The notes: generated from the letters alone by a model not told the origin. A stretch of 64,000 nt of DNA from Calliopum simillimum (GCA_951812925.1 OX638370.1:31050948-31114947), one strand, 5' to 3'; numbered from the stretch's first letter, positions 11,100 through 21,528 are shown. Numbers and translations are program-made.

Positions 11100-12010
11100 A
11101 TTCAATATTTTTGGACTTTTAACTATGTTTTACATGTTTTTCAATATTTTTCAATTCTCTTTGACTTTTTTCGATATTTTGGATGTTTTTCGAAACACTT
11201 GGACTTTGACCGATTTCTTCCATGTACATATTTCACTATTTTTCGAAACTTTTGATTTTGTTTCGATATGTTGGATGTTTTGTTTTTAGACTTTCACCGA
11301 TTTCTTCAATGTGTTTCAATATTTTCAAAACTTTTGGGCTTTTACCGATATATAGGATGTTTTTCGATTTCTTTTTTGTAATTTTACCGATATTTTGGAT
11401 GTTTTTCAATAAACTTAGACTTTTGCCGATTTCTTCTATGTGTTTCAATATTTTTCAAAACTTTCGAACTTTTACCGATATATAGGATATTTTTCGACAT
11501 TTTTGGAATTTTTTGCGATATTTTGGGTGTTTTTCTATAAACTTGGACTTTACCAATTTCTTAGTTGTGTTTCAATATTTTCCGAAACTTTTGGACCCTT
11601 TTCGATACATTGAATATTTTTCGATATATGTATGTATTTGAACTTTCACCGATTTCTTCAATGTTTTCCAATAATTTTGGGCTTTTACCGATATGTAGGA
11701 TGTTTTTCGACATTTTTGGGCCTTTACCGATATTTTAAATGTTTTTCAATATTTTTCGAAACTTTTGGACTTTTACCTATATTTTGGATGTTTTCGTTAT
11801 ATTTGGACTTTTACCTATACTTTAGATGTTCTTCTATACTTTTTGACTTTTGCCGATATTTTAAATGTTTTTCGATACATTTGGGCTTTTACCGATTTCT
11901 TCGGTGTATTTCGATACTTTTGGACATTTACCGATATTTTGGACATTTTTCCATAAACTTGGACTCTTACCGATTTCTTCAATGTATATTTTAATATTTT
12001 GCCATACTTT
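11100..12010. repeat. 39-bp minisatellite (CTTTTACCGATATTTTGGA type)
   Basis: About 23 degenerate units of 39 bp with the core ACTTTTACCGATATTTTGG and GATGTTTTTCGA. Since 39 is divisible by three, open frames appear that read as 13-residue repeats (for example FYRYFKCFSIHLD types). Their amino-acid periodicity is explained by the DNA array, and there is no start context or homology, so I do not call a gene. Confidence 0.92.
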
Positions 12011-12116
12011 TGGAATTTTGCCGATAAAATAAATATATCGGAGCATCTGTTTGTGGCACATTGTTTTAAAAAATAAAAAAGTTTTCGTAATTAGCTTTTT
12101 AGTGCCTGGCTTTTTA

Positions 12117-12150
12117 TGAAAACCCGTGCAACGCCGGGTAAAACAGCTAG
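12117..12150 (+). mobile_element. Helitron-type 3' terminus
   Basis: ACCCG TGCAACGC CGGGT forms a short hairpin followed by AAAACAG and CTAG, with T just downstream. A hairpin a few bases before CTRR inserted before T is the canonical Helitron 3' end. The Helitron body would lie upstream and may include the 39-bp minisatellite. No Rep/helicase gene is visible and the 5' TC end was not found. Confidence 0.6.
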
Positions 12151-12880
12151 TTTTTATATAAAATAAATATTTATTAATAAAGTAAGGTTATTTATGTTCG
12201 TTATACGACTCATTAATAAATAAAAAACAAAATTTAATTAAAAAATTCATTACGTATTTTTTTATTGATGAAAAACAAAGTATCAAATTTTTCTGCGGCA
12301 GTCCTTAGTTTTTTGGAATAGCCGAAGGTTCCTGATGGCCTCCCGAAAGCTTCGTAGTCAAAACGAAGAATATCTAGATTTACCAGAGAGAAAACATCTA
12401 TGTCGGACTATCAACAAGAGTTAATTGACGGTTTCCTGGGACACCCCAGCTTAGCTATTGAGAGTTTTGAGATGGTTTAAAATGAAATTAACTTTCCCAT
12501 GATACATTAATTTTTATTGGTGGTGTGGCAGAGGCGTAAATTGATGTTTTTATCTATATCTTCAAAGGTATTGGGAATGAAAAAACAGAACAAACACGCT
12601 TAGCGAAGCGGGCTAGGAAGGCTGGTTTTCAATAAATTTCAATTTCTATTTATTGAGTGTATATGTTAAATGCAATCAAAAAACTATTGCTGCGGCCACA
12701 TTAAATGCACTGTTAAAGCAAAAATTTCCTAAACCACGTCACAACTCATTAACTTGAATCACCAACGTTAATTTTTATTAAATGTGATTAATTGCAAATG
12801 TTTTTTTCTTACACATTACATAATCATATAGTACGATTATAAAGTGTATAAATCAGATTCCTCAAATTGTATGTACATGA
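12151..12880. other. Non-coding DNA with a repeat module and a second possible Helitron end
   Basis: Module 12305-12455 repeats the CCGAAGG / ACATCTATGTCGGACTATCA words of 9310-9600. At 12596-12617 the sequence ACGCTTAGCGAAGCGGGCTAG holds a small hairpin followed by CTAG, a weaker Helitron-like end. The remainder is AT-rich with no gene. Confidence 0.45.
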
Positions 12881-13300
12881 AAAGATCGTATCCTCCCGCT
12901 GTGCACCGCCATGCTGTGTTGCTGCACACATCATATCACATCACAACTAAACAACATCACATCATTTCGAATTGACCGCAAACATGGCGGCACATGTGCT
13001 GACTCCAGAGGCGGCCGCGTTGGCGGTGTTGACTCTGTTTCGTCTTGGAATCTACTGGCATATTTTCTTTCTTTTTTTTTGCATTTTCTATTTTCAAGCC
13101 AAGTTAATTTGTACCAAAACCAAAGCGGTTGCGGTGAGTTCGCTTTATTTTCTCTGATTTTTTGCTTTACGGAAAATTTGCAATTTGCTGCTACTTGTGA
13201 AGGTTTTTTTTTGTTCGCTGATATCAAGAAAAAACAACGAAATTTAAAATCACGTTTCTATCAACACACACACAACGCAATAAATTAGACGGTGTCTAAT
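12880..13300. other. GC-richer island, candidate promoter or 5'UTR exon
   Basis: A segment markedly richer in GC and CpG than the surroundings (CCTCCCGCTGTGCACCGCC; GAGGCGGCCGCGTTGGCGG). It contains AACATGGCGGC, a YY1/Pho-like core. On the plus strand GCGGTTGCG|GTGAGT (13134) is a fair splice donor. Overlapping open frames exist on both strands (12911-13288 plus; 13227-12931 minus) but show no domain I recognise. The simplest reading is a regulatory island or untranslated first exon; coding is unsupported. Confidence 0.35.
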
Positions 13301-13496
13301 TTAACTTGTGATTGCTAATGTTACTTGGTAGTACCCGGGTACCTGGTTTAGTTATTGCCGCTATTGTAGTTCTTGGCAAATTGTTTGTATTAACATTGTT
13401 GTTGTTGCTAAGATTTTTTATGCCTGTACCGCATTTCGAATCGTGTGTATGTTTACTTACGTTAGAAACACAACAGAAAAAGCGGTAAACAAACTG

Positions 13497-13511
13497 TAGC
13501 GCCCCCTAGTG
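13497..13511 (-). promoter_or_regulatory. CTCF-like insulator motif
   Basis: The plus strand reads TAGCGCCCCCTAGTG; its complement CACTAGGGGGCGCTA matches the conserved CTCF core (AGGGGGCGC) well. It sits beside the GC-rich island and just before the 26-bp satellite. A boundary role is inference. Confidence 0.45.
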
Positions 13512-13930
13512 CGCGCTATATGCAATTAGAGTGTTATTTGCTTATTGTTGTGTGGTCGCGTTTTTTCTCTTTCGTTTTTGCGTACTACTTGTACTTGTTA
13601 TCGATTGTAATTGTAGGAAGTTATTATGGGGAATTTTTGTTTATTAAAGCTTCGTTACTCTAATTTGAGCTCTTTAACTTTCTCAGGTTTATTAAGTCAT
13701 CAAGTCTTTGGAATAAAGAGATGCACATTATCTTCGTAAGAGCAAACTGAGGTACCTCAAATGCCACATATTTACAACTTGAGTCAACGCCTTAACTGTA
13801 CAACATATTAACTATCTACAAAATTAGTTATATAAGTATGTATGTAGGGGAAACTGGGACAGATGGCACTTGTTTAGGTGAGCATATTTTGCGACCTACT
13901 TACCAAACATTATCGAAATAGCTTTATAGA
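13512..13930. other. Non-coding spacer
   Basis: AT-rich DNA between the CTCF-like site and the satellite. I see no gene or repeat boundary. Confidence 0.5.
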
Positions 13931-13934
13931 GATC

Positions 13935-15322
13935 TAACGGGTTGTGACAAAAAGGTCGAAAAATGTGACGCCCAAAAAATGTTTCAAAAGTATTACAAAA
14001 TGCGACGCCAAAAATGTGTCACAAAATGTGACGGCAAGAAAATGTGTTTCAAAATGTGACGGCAAAAAAAGAATTTCAAAATGTGACGCCAAAAAAGTGT
14101 CACAAAATGTGACGGTAAAAAAGTGTTTCAAAAAGTGACGACAAAAAAGTGTTTCAAAATATGACGGCAAAAAAGTATATCAAAATGTGACGACAAAAAA
14201 GTGTTTCAAAATTTGACTCCAAAAAAATTTCTCAAGATGTGACGTGAAAAAAGTGTCGCAAAAAGTGACGCCAAAAAAGTGTTTCAAAATGTGACGACAA
14301 TGAAGTGTTTCAAAATCTGAAGACCAAAAAGTGTCTCAAAATGTTGCGCCATAAAAAGTGTCAAAATGTGACGCCAAAAAATTTGTATTAAAATATGACG
14401 GCAAAACAGTGTTTCAATATGTGAGACCAAAAAGTGACTCAAAATGTGACGCCAAACGGTGTCTCAAAAATTCGACGCCAAAAAAATCCTTCAGAATGAA
14501 ATGACAAAAAGTGCTCCTACTGTATATGTGACGCCAAAAAAAATTTCTCAAAATGTGACGCCAAAAAAAGTGTCGGCAAAAAAGTGTTTCAAAATGTGAA
14601 GGCGAAAAAGTGTTTCAAAATCTGAAGACCAAAAAGTGTCTCAAAATGTGACGCCAAAAAAAGAATTTCAAAATGTGACGTCAAAAAAGTGTCAAAAAAT
14701 GTGACGGTAAAAAAGTGTTCCAAAATCTGAAGACCAAAAAGTGTCTCAAAATTTGACGCGAAAAAAGTTTTTCAAAAAGTGACGTAAAAAAAGTGTCTCA
14801 AAATGTGATGAAAAAAAGTGTCACAAAATGTGACGCCAAAAAAATGTGTTTCAAATTGTGACGGCAAAAACTTGTTTGACCCCGAAAAATAGTCTCAAAA
14901 TGTGATGGCAGAAAGGTGTCTCAAAAAGTGACGCCAAAAAAGTGTTTCAAATTGTGACGGCGAAAAAGTATATCAAAATGTGACGACAATAAAGTGTTTC
15001 AAAATCTGAAGACCCAAAAGTGTCTCAAAATGTGACGACAATAAAGTGTTTCAAAAACTGAAGACCAAAAAGTGTCTCAAAATGTGACGCCAAAAAAAGT
15101 GTCTCAAAAAGTGACGCAAAAAAAGTGTCTCAAAATGTGATGAAAAAAAGTGTCTCAAAATGTGACGCCAAAAAAATGTGTTTCATAATGTGACGGCAAA
15201 AACTTGTTTAAAAATTTGACCCCAAAAAATCGCCTCAAAATGTGACGCCAAAAAGGTGTCTCAAAAATTCAACGTCAAAAAATGCCTCAGAATGAAATGA
15301 CAAAAAAGTGCTCCTACTGTAA
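13935..15322. repeat. 26-bp minisatellite (AAAATGTGACGCCAAAAAAG) with higher-order repeat
   Basis: About 50 degenerate units of roughly 26 bp: AAAATGTGACGCCAAAAAAG followed by TGTCTC or TGTTTC. Longer-range order exists. A distinctive variant run ending AGTGCTCCTACTGTA occurs at about 14465-14525 and again at 15260-15322, about 795 bp apart, so blocks of units were duplicated together. Open frames here (13944-14138 plus; 13934-14170 minus) are repeat artefacts. Confidence 0.95.
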
Positions 15323-16288
15323 ACACGGCGCTCTTAAACAGTCGATAGGTTTTTTGGCTATGTGGAGAAAATCTGTGAATGGGGTTTCATGTGTATTAGT
15401 TTAGTGGTCTGAAAAATGCAAACCCCGAAACCGTAGCTGATCATCCCCGCGAAATATCGCAAAAATACATATCCCATATAAAAAAAAAAAAAAAAATCGA
15501 AAAAAAACGCAACAAACATATATAAAAATAGTTATATTTAATGTGTTTTGCTGAATGCTGAATCCAAATCCGGCCTTAGAATTGCTGTATCTTATACGGT
15601 TTTTGAGAAATCCAAGCCTAAACAAGGAAAAAAAGCTGACGCTATGTTTTATTGTTGTGTTTTGGAGCTATATAACAGGACGTATATCCGTAAATTCTGA
15701 TGCAGAAATGGAAAACTCTAATCAATCTTATAAACCTAATTCAAATAATGTCGAAATCTTTATTTTTCTCGGAGATATCCTAACCTAAAAAGTTAAAAAA
15801 GTGCAAAAAACGTGTTTTGTCATTATTTCAGTCTACGATATTTCGGTGAAAAATTAAGCTATTGATATAATTTAAATGTGATTTTAAAGAAAAAGATTGG
15901 ATCTTTTAGATAATGTATCGAATTCTGCGTATGAATGTTCTATATTCTAGTTATATAGCTTAAAAATATAGCAAAAACGGTATTTTTTCCTTGTTTAGGC
16001 TAAGATATCTCAAAAACCGTATGAGATATAGCAATTTTAAGGCCGGATTCAGATTTAGCATTGCAAAATACATTAAATATAACTATTTTTATATTTGTTT
16101 GTTGCGTTTTTTTTCCGATTTTTTTTTTTTTTATATGGGATATGTATTTTTGCGATATTTCGCGGGGATGATCAGCTACGATTTCGCGGTTTGCATTTTT
16201 CAGACCACTAAACTAATACAAATGAAACCCCATTCACAGATTTTCTCCACATAGCCAAAAAACCTACCGACGGTTTAAGAGCACCGTG
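15323..16288. mobile_element. Foldback element inserted in the 26-bp satellite
   Basis: Arms of about 400 bp or more begin ACACGGCGCTCTTAAAC and end GTTTAAGAGCACCGTG. Matching inner text includes GGCTATGTGGAGAAAATCTG and GCTGATCATCCCC. The arms differ by scattered substitutions. The satellite resumes right after the element (16289). The same satellite variant without insertion occurs at 14515-14530 (CTACTGTATATGTGACGCC), giving the empty site and placing the insertion at a TA/TAW target. Inner text GCTGAATCCAAATCCGGCC links it to the other foldbacks. Confidence 0.88.
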
Positions 16289-16345
16289 TAAATGTGAAGC
16301 CAAAAAAAATTTCACAAAATGTGTCGCCAGAGAAGTTTCACTTCA
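16289..16345. repeat. Remainder of the 26-bp satellite
   Basis: Two further units (AATGTGAAGCCAAAAAAAAT, AAAATGTGTCGCCAGAGAAG) continue the array on the far side of the foldback, after which the array ends. Confidence 0.85.
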
Positions 16346-17190
16346 AACCAGATCAAAAAACTTTTTTTGTTGACTCTTTGGATCACTTCTTGAGACAGAC
16401 ATTTAAAGAGTAATGTACATAAAAATTTTACTGATTGATCAGAGGGAAAACTTGAGACAAAACTAAGTACTGTATAAAAAGTCGACAGAGATGAATACAT
16501 TGCAAATTATACGACCAATTTTGGGTATGAAAAATAGTGATTGTGATAACTTTTCCACTAGGTTTGTTGTCGATTTTTTTATCTAAAGAACTACAAGTCC
16601 TTGAGCAAATCTGGTCTTGCCAGTTTGGAGATCTCACCGAGAACAATATCCGGAACTACTTACATTACTCATTGTCACAATAAATGACCGATACCAGGTA
16701 TTGCCATACGAGCAAAGGATCTAAACTTAAGGTTTTATTTGTGATGATTTTTTGATGCTTCGAAATTAGATTTGCTTTATTGGAATACGATAAATGCTGT
16801 TCGTTTTTTTCACGTTAACATAAACAATTTCAATGAAATATTTTTTTATGGTAAGAACTTACATAAGAACGAGTATGCGGTTATTGCAATTATTTCTATG
16901 TACAGAATTCATAATAAAATTAAATGTTTTTTTGTGTTTTGTACAAAATCAGTATAATGTTTACAAATCAATTTGAAATGATTTAATTTACACGTTCAAT
17001 TATTACTCAGAAGCAATGCAATATTTATATGATTCTCGACGAGAATATTTTTGTACATATGGTAAATGCATTAAATACAATTTTCATACTGAAATTAATA
17101 AACATTTTCTAAAATGTGTTAGTGAATATATTCACAGCTGTTTATGGAGATGTTGCAAGAATATGCACTAAATCAAAAGAAAATACAAAA
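16346..17190. other. Likely intron sequence
   Basis: AT-rich, no element boundaries or coding character. Its right end is the donor side of the minus-strand exon at 17197, so this is probably the start of that gene's next intron. Confidence 0.55.
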
Positions 17191-17196
17191 ACTTAC

Positions 17197-17367
17197 CTTT
17201 GGTAATGAGGCCAAAACTTGCTGTTTTACATCCCAAACCAAACGTTCGGATGGAAATTGTAAACATTTGTAGACATTTAACTCTGGCACATGTATACGCA
17301 CCAGCAGCCAGCCATCGCGTGGCTCCGGTGGCGGTTCGTCATCAAACCCCGGCGTATTGTTATCCAT
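17197..17367 (-). CDS. Prosap: First coding exon, probably Shank/Prosap (partial)
   Basis: A 57-residue coding exon begins with ATG at 17367 (MDNNTPGF) and ends with LASLPK exactly at AAG|GTAAGT (17197|17196), a strong splice donor with the exon ending on a codon boundary. The acidic/proline-rich start (DDEPPPEPRDG) is followed by WLLVRIHVPELNVYKCLQFP and WDVKQQVL. This resembles the opening strand-helix of the ubiquitin-like SPN domain at the N-terminus of Shank scaffold proteins, where the VRIxVPELxxxKCL and VWxxKQxVL pattern occurs. Shank proteins organise postsynaptic and junctional complexes under the membrane. The rest of the SPN, ankyrin, PDZ and SAM domains would lie on exons beyond the window on the minus strand. 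The exon is clearly better coding sequence than anything else here. The Shank assignment is from memory of the family; other FERM/RA-like proteins are possible. Confidence 0.7.
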
Positions 17368-17589
17368 ACTCGCGGGGTTTTGTTTGACTTTTGGTGTTGG
17401 TGGATGATACGTCGTAATTTTGAATGCTGCTTTTTAAAACACGGGGGGCGAAGAAATTAAGTACAGCGTGAAGAAGTAAAAAGTTTGTTCGGAGTAAATT
17501 TCTTCAAGTGTTTGTTGCCCCTTTATTGACTGCGAGCTTGTTTATGCGAGGAGTTTTTTCTTTAGAATAATTTCGTTTTTTCTCGAAAT

Positions 17590-17775
17590 TTATTTCATTG
17601 CAACAGCATCAGTACAAACAAATTGCTTCAATTCATTTGTTGTAGCGGAGGTGTTTAATGCAATTTGGTCTGTTAATTTTTGCTCCAGTTTTTGTTCTAA
17701 TTTTTGTTGTTGCTGCTGTTCCAATTTTTGCTGCTGATGACGTCGTCGATATTGTTCATGAAGTTGGGCGCACAT
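17590..17775 (-). CDS. 61-codon upstream ORF in the 5' part of the same exon
   Basis: From ATG at 17775 to TAA at 17592-17590 this reads MCAQLHEQYRRRHQQQKLEQ and continues with Q/K/L/E heptad-like repeats, then ends FVCTDAVAMK. It lies 222 nt upstream of, and in the same phase as, the main ATG at 17367, separated by an in-frame stop. It would sit in the 5'UTR. It could be a regulatory uORF, a small coiled-coil peptide or chance. The glutamine-rich middle comes from CAG/CAA runs common in fly UTRs. Confidence 0.4.
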   Translation of the reverse strand: MCAQLHEQYRRRHQQQKLEQQQQQKLEQKLEQKLTDQIALNTSATTNELKQFVCTDAVAMK

Positions 17776-17800
17776 TTTATTTGAAATTTTCAAGCGACTG

Positions 17801-18680
17801 TAATTAAATAGAAAAGAGTGGGAAATTTTAATTAAAACAATTTAATTAATTTTGATTATTTTGATTAGGCAAATATGTTGAATTTATTGGAAATTGATTT
17901 AAGTTAAATAAAGTGCAAACTTTTTGTCAGTAATTCACATGGTAATCCAAGCCAATAGGTGTCTGATTGAAGAATAGGGTTCACTTCGAGGCATAGTCAA
18001 AAATAAATCCCATGAACATTGTGCCAAAATCTTTTAAAATTCTAACAACCTTTTGGGTCACATTTTCAATATTGTAACTAGTCAATGTTTTTTCACTTAA
18101 CTATGAAAGACAAGGCATGATATTGGACATATTCTTCAGTACAGTAAACTCGAGAGCCAGGCTACAGTTTTAAGTAATTCAGTCTACCATCTTAGCATAC
18201 CAACTAGTAATGTTTATAAAATAAGTACTACATTCTTTTTTCGCATGCAAATACTACATTCATTCATAAATAAATTACTATGTAGTAAATTTTCTATAAC
18301 CTCAAAACCCCGATTGTGCATTTCATTCAACTGATATGTCATTAACTCGAAAACTAATTGAACTACACTAGACAAATGGCAATAGCAAGAAGAATAAATA
18401 CAATTTTCTGAAATAATTGCTATAAAAAAATAACAATATTTCGGTTTTAAACCACTGAATGACAAGCACCGAGAATTGCTGCGTGCTTTGGTACCATTCA
18501 CATGTCACTAATACAAAGTGTGGCTTTACGCATACAATTGTGCAATGGCTGGCAATTATTAAATTGCATACGCCATAATGTTGCTCAGTTAAAAAAAAAA
18601 TGTATTATAAATGTTTTTTCAGGTAATTTCACGATTAAGGTCTGAAAGTTTCTTTCTGAAAGTGTGTGGAATATATGAAC
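17801..18680. other. Likely intron sequence
   Basis: AT-rich with no recognisable gene or element. A segment near 18480-18580 (TTTGGTACCATTCACATG, TGTGGCTTTACGCATAC) is less AT-biased, but I cannot assign it. Confidence 0.5.
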
Positions 18681-19022
18681 ATATGAACATGAACATGAAA
18701 ATGAACATGATCATGAACATGAACATGAACATGAACATGAACATGAACATGAACATGAACATGAACATGAACATGAACATGAACATGAACATGAACATGA
18801 ACATGAACATGAACACGAACATGAACATGAACATGAACATGAACATGAACATGAACATGAACATGAACATGAACATGAACATGAACATGAACATGAACAT
18901 GAACATGAACATGAACATGAACATGAACATGAACATGAACATGCACATGCACATGCACATGCACATGAACATAAGCATGAGCATGAGCATGAGCATAAAC
19001 ATGAACATGAACATGAACATTT
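18681..19022. repeat. Hexamer microsatellite (AACATG)n with AGCATG/CACATG variants
   Basis: About 56 units of AACATG, nearly pure from 18710 to 18940, then four CACATG units, a few GAGCAT units and final AACATG units. Because 6 is divisible by 3, all frames are open on both strands (Met-Asn, Phe-Met, His-Val and Ser-Cys dipeptides). None is a gene. Confidence 0.97.
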
Positions 19023-19860
19023 TACACAAAACTTGCACATCATACTATCAAACACTATAAAAATAATGTTGCTGACACATGAAATTGTGCTATTATTGCA
19101 CTTGTTCCATGTTGTAAGTATATTTTTTAATTATTCTCATTCCACTTTGATGTTGTTGTTATTGTTGCGGTTTTAGTTTACTCTTAATTACAACAACTTT
19201 GAACCACTGCGCTCATATCTCGTTTTAAGTTCAACTAAACACACTCGCTCACACCACAACGCATTGACAGTTGATTTAATTAAAAATGTTTACACTCTAC
19301 CCGTAATTGTTACAATTGTTATCGGAACTTGTTATAAAGTGGGTTTAGGTTTCAATTGTTTTTGTACTTTTTAGTAGTAAAATGCGGTAGAAGTGTCATA
19401 AACCAAAGAAAAAAAGGTATTACACCTTACGATAGTTTAAGCTTTGGCTTTGGTTCAGTTATTTAAAAAGAAGTATATTTTTGATTTCGATATCCTCAAT
19501 GAAGTCGGAGAGCGGGCGATATTTCTGATTTAAAACAGACCAAAGTTCATTGACCTAGATATATCATCAGTCAGAGATTATATGTGATCCGGTAAATAGT
19601 CTTTTATAATTCGAAAATGTCAGATAATGCCGTAATCGATATCTTTTCAAAAGATCCATTATTTATGATAGTACAAGTTCAAGTCATAGTCGGAAAGAAA
19701 CAGAAAAGTTAAATCCAGACTTCTTGGGCTGAAATTATGATGTCTCTTGAGAAGGAATAGACTAAAAGTTAGAATAACTACATATAATGGTAAAATTGGG
19801 CTAGCCTGCAATGCGCCCCAAAATGACACAGCATTAAAAATCTAGATGACATTTTGAAGT
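19023..19860. other. Non-coding stretch
   Basis: No gene. Region 19130-19290 has mixed-composition text (AACTCGCTCACACC, GTTGTTGTTATTGTTGCGG) that could be regulatory. Nothing specific can be supported. Confidence 0.45.
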
Positions 19861-19864
19861 AAAA

Positions 19865-20375
19865 TGCGAAGAGATTAATAGTAAAGGGTATTCCATTAAG
19901 ACGTGTGGTACTTTGATCTTGAATAAAACGCAAACGGTTTGGAATTTTTCCAAATATTTTATTTCGTTCGAAATTTCCCACAATAGGATTATGTGTGGAA
20001 AAATATTTCGCGGATATGTTCACCGCGACTATATCGTAGATTTCTCACTCTTTCGGCAATATTTTCGATGACATTTTGCAGTATGGCCTCCGGAATGGCC
20101 CGTATCACCGATTTAATATTGCTTTTCAAGTCTGTAATCGTTTCGTATCATTCATAAAGACTTTATCCTTCGTATAGTTCCACAGATAAAAGTCTAACGG
20201 CGGCAAATCGCATGATCTGGGCGGCCAATTCACATCACCGCGACGAGAAATTACACGGTTCGGGAATTTTGCGACACAAAAAGTTCGAATTGGGGCGTTG
20301 TGTGTGGTGTAGCGCCGTCCTGTTGAAACCACATGTCGTCCATACCCTGACCTTCAACCTCCGGCACAAAATACA
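19865..20375 (-). pseudogene. Mariner-superfamily transposase C-terminal remnant
   Basis: On the minus strand the catalytic words MWFQQDGATPHT (second Asp near 20318) and NWPPRSCDLPPLDFYLW (third Asp) are readable. These are typical of the widespread insect DDE transposases whose annotated relatives carry SRFGDVNWPPRSCDLTPLD. Between them the frame changes at least once. Further C-terminal codons (AILQNVIENIAERVR and SRGEHIREIFFH types) continue to about 19985 after a stop at 20126. The N-terminus and the first catalytic Asp are absent. Terminal repeats were not found. It is a dead fragment, unrelated in detail to the mariner at 2908. Confidence 0.85.
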
Positions 20376-20469
20376 CTCTAAAAAAATTGTTTACCACAAG
20401 TAATATAGATTGAATGACTTTAAAACTTGCGGCAAATAATAATAATCTTTTGAATCAAACACTTTAATT

Positions 20470-20585
20470 GTTCGATATTAAAAAAAAAAGTTATCGAATG
20501 ACCGCTCCAGGGTTCGAACCTAGGAACTTCCGACTGAAACTTATCCTCTACCACGCTGACGAATGTTATAAACGGTATACAATTT
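20470..20585 (-). ncRNA. tRNA-like Pol III unit (SINE head or tRNA pseudogene)
   Basis: The minus strand contains an A-box-like GTGGTAGAGGATAAG and a perfect B box GGTTCGAACCC, with a pairable T arm (CTAGG TTCGAAC CCTGG). A run of T follows about 30 nt later, as in a Pol III terminator. The 5' and 3' acceptor halves do not pair, so it is not an intact tRNA. Most likely it is the head of a tRNA-derived SINE. Confidence 0.55.
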
Positions 20586-20599
20586 GTATACACAATTTG

Positions 20600-21119
20600 A
20601 TATTCGAATGCTTCGTTGTGTATCAAATTAAACAAAAGTAAATAAATTAAAAAAAAAGAAAATAGAGAAGCGATCCAAAAAAATGTAAAATAAAAAAAAA
20701 ATATCCGCGTCACGATGAAAATGACACAAAATGTGGCGGACAAGGGTCGATATTGTAGTACCACACCTATTATTGGAACACCCTCTAGATTGAAATTTTT
20801 GACAAATGTTTTTGATTAGGGATGTTACAGAGGTGATTTTACCGGCAGCGAAGTCGGAACCGAATATATTAAATTTTGATTTTTCGGAGTCGCAACCGCA
20901 GTTGGAGATACAAGCGAGATACAAGATATGGGAACTTTCAATGCCTTTCCTACCTTTTCAACAATTCAGCGGCATAGAAATATAAACGATATCGTGGCTA
21001 CGAGAGCGAATATAAGGAATTCCCTGAAATAAAATTTTATTCTTGCTTTCAGTGCTTCTTTTTTTTTAATACTTCAACGGTCATCCGTAGCATCCCTACT
21101 CTCGAAGCTTTTACTTCAT
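20600..21119. other. Non-coding stretch
   Basis: No gene or element boundary recognised. The sequence is AT-rich with one less biased piece at 20820-20960. Confidence 0.45.
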
Positions 21120-21528
21120 ATTAGGAATTTGATTATATTATAATCGCCCAGTGGTCGAAATTCGACCAAAAATGTATCAAATAATTTTGGTGCTTTTTGG
21201 AAGCTTTAAGTACTTTTTTTTTAAATTTGGTACAAAATAGAAAGTCTCATATCTCATCACTGGCATAATTCGAGCGAAATATAAACAAAACAAAAACCAT
21301 GAAGTCAGTGCTATGCTCTTTGTCTTTTTCTTAGTGCTTTATCCTTTATTCAGCTATGTGTGACATTGTATATTGTTGTTGTTGTTAATATTGAAAAATT
21401 TGTATTAAGTTTTACCCGGTTTCAAATCAAAATATTAACACAATTTTAATGTTGTGCACATCTAGACATAATTACATTCCTAATAGTGTATAATTTAAAG
21501 TCGTACTCCATTTCAAACATAGTAAAAA
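21120..21528 (+). repeat. Interspersed repeat R1, copy 1
   Basis: About 410 bp closely similar to 36060-36470, starting near ATCGCCCAGTGGTCGAAATT and ending AAACATAGTAAAAAA. Shared text includes AACAAAAACCATGAAGTCAG and TTGTGCACATCTAGACA-type words. The class is unknown: no terminal repeats or ORF. A DINE-like element joins directly at its right end. Confidence 0.8.

Larger units (their letters stand above)
17197..17797 (-). other. Predicted exon with splice acceptor and donor (5'UTR plus coding start)
   Basis: On the minus strand a pyrimidine-rich acceptor (CTCTTTTCTATTTAATTACAG) precedes 17797 and a GTAAGT donor follows 17197, giving a 601-bp exon. It holds the 61-codon upstream ORF, about 220 nt of spacer and the 57-codon coding start. 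An acceptor upstream implies at least one earlier untranslated exon at higher coordinates. Confidence 0.55.

Noticed and set aside
11222..11994. Open frames with 13-residue aromatic repeats
   Set aside because: Explained by the 39-bp minisatellite being divisible by three; stops appear as units diverge.
17199..17387. Plus-strand frame opposite the Shank-like exon
   Set aside because: It is the shadow of the minus-strand coding exon, which has the splice sites and recognisable protein pattern.
18611..19060. Met-Asn, Phe-Met, His-Val and Ser-Cys repeat proteins on both strands
   Set aside because: All derive from the AACATG hexamer array; the dipeptide pattern follows from the DNA unit.
20470..20585. 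Functional tRNA gene
   Set aside because: Only the A box, B box and T arm fit; the acceptor stem halves do not pair.
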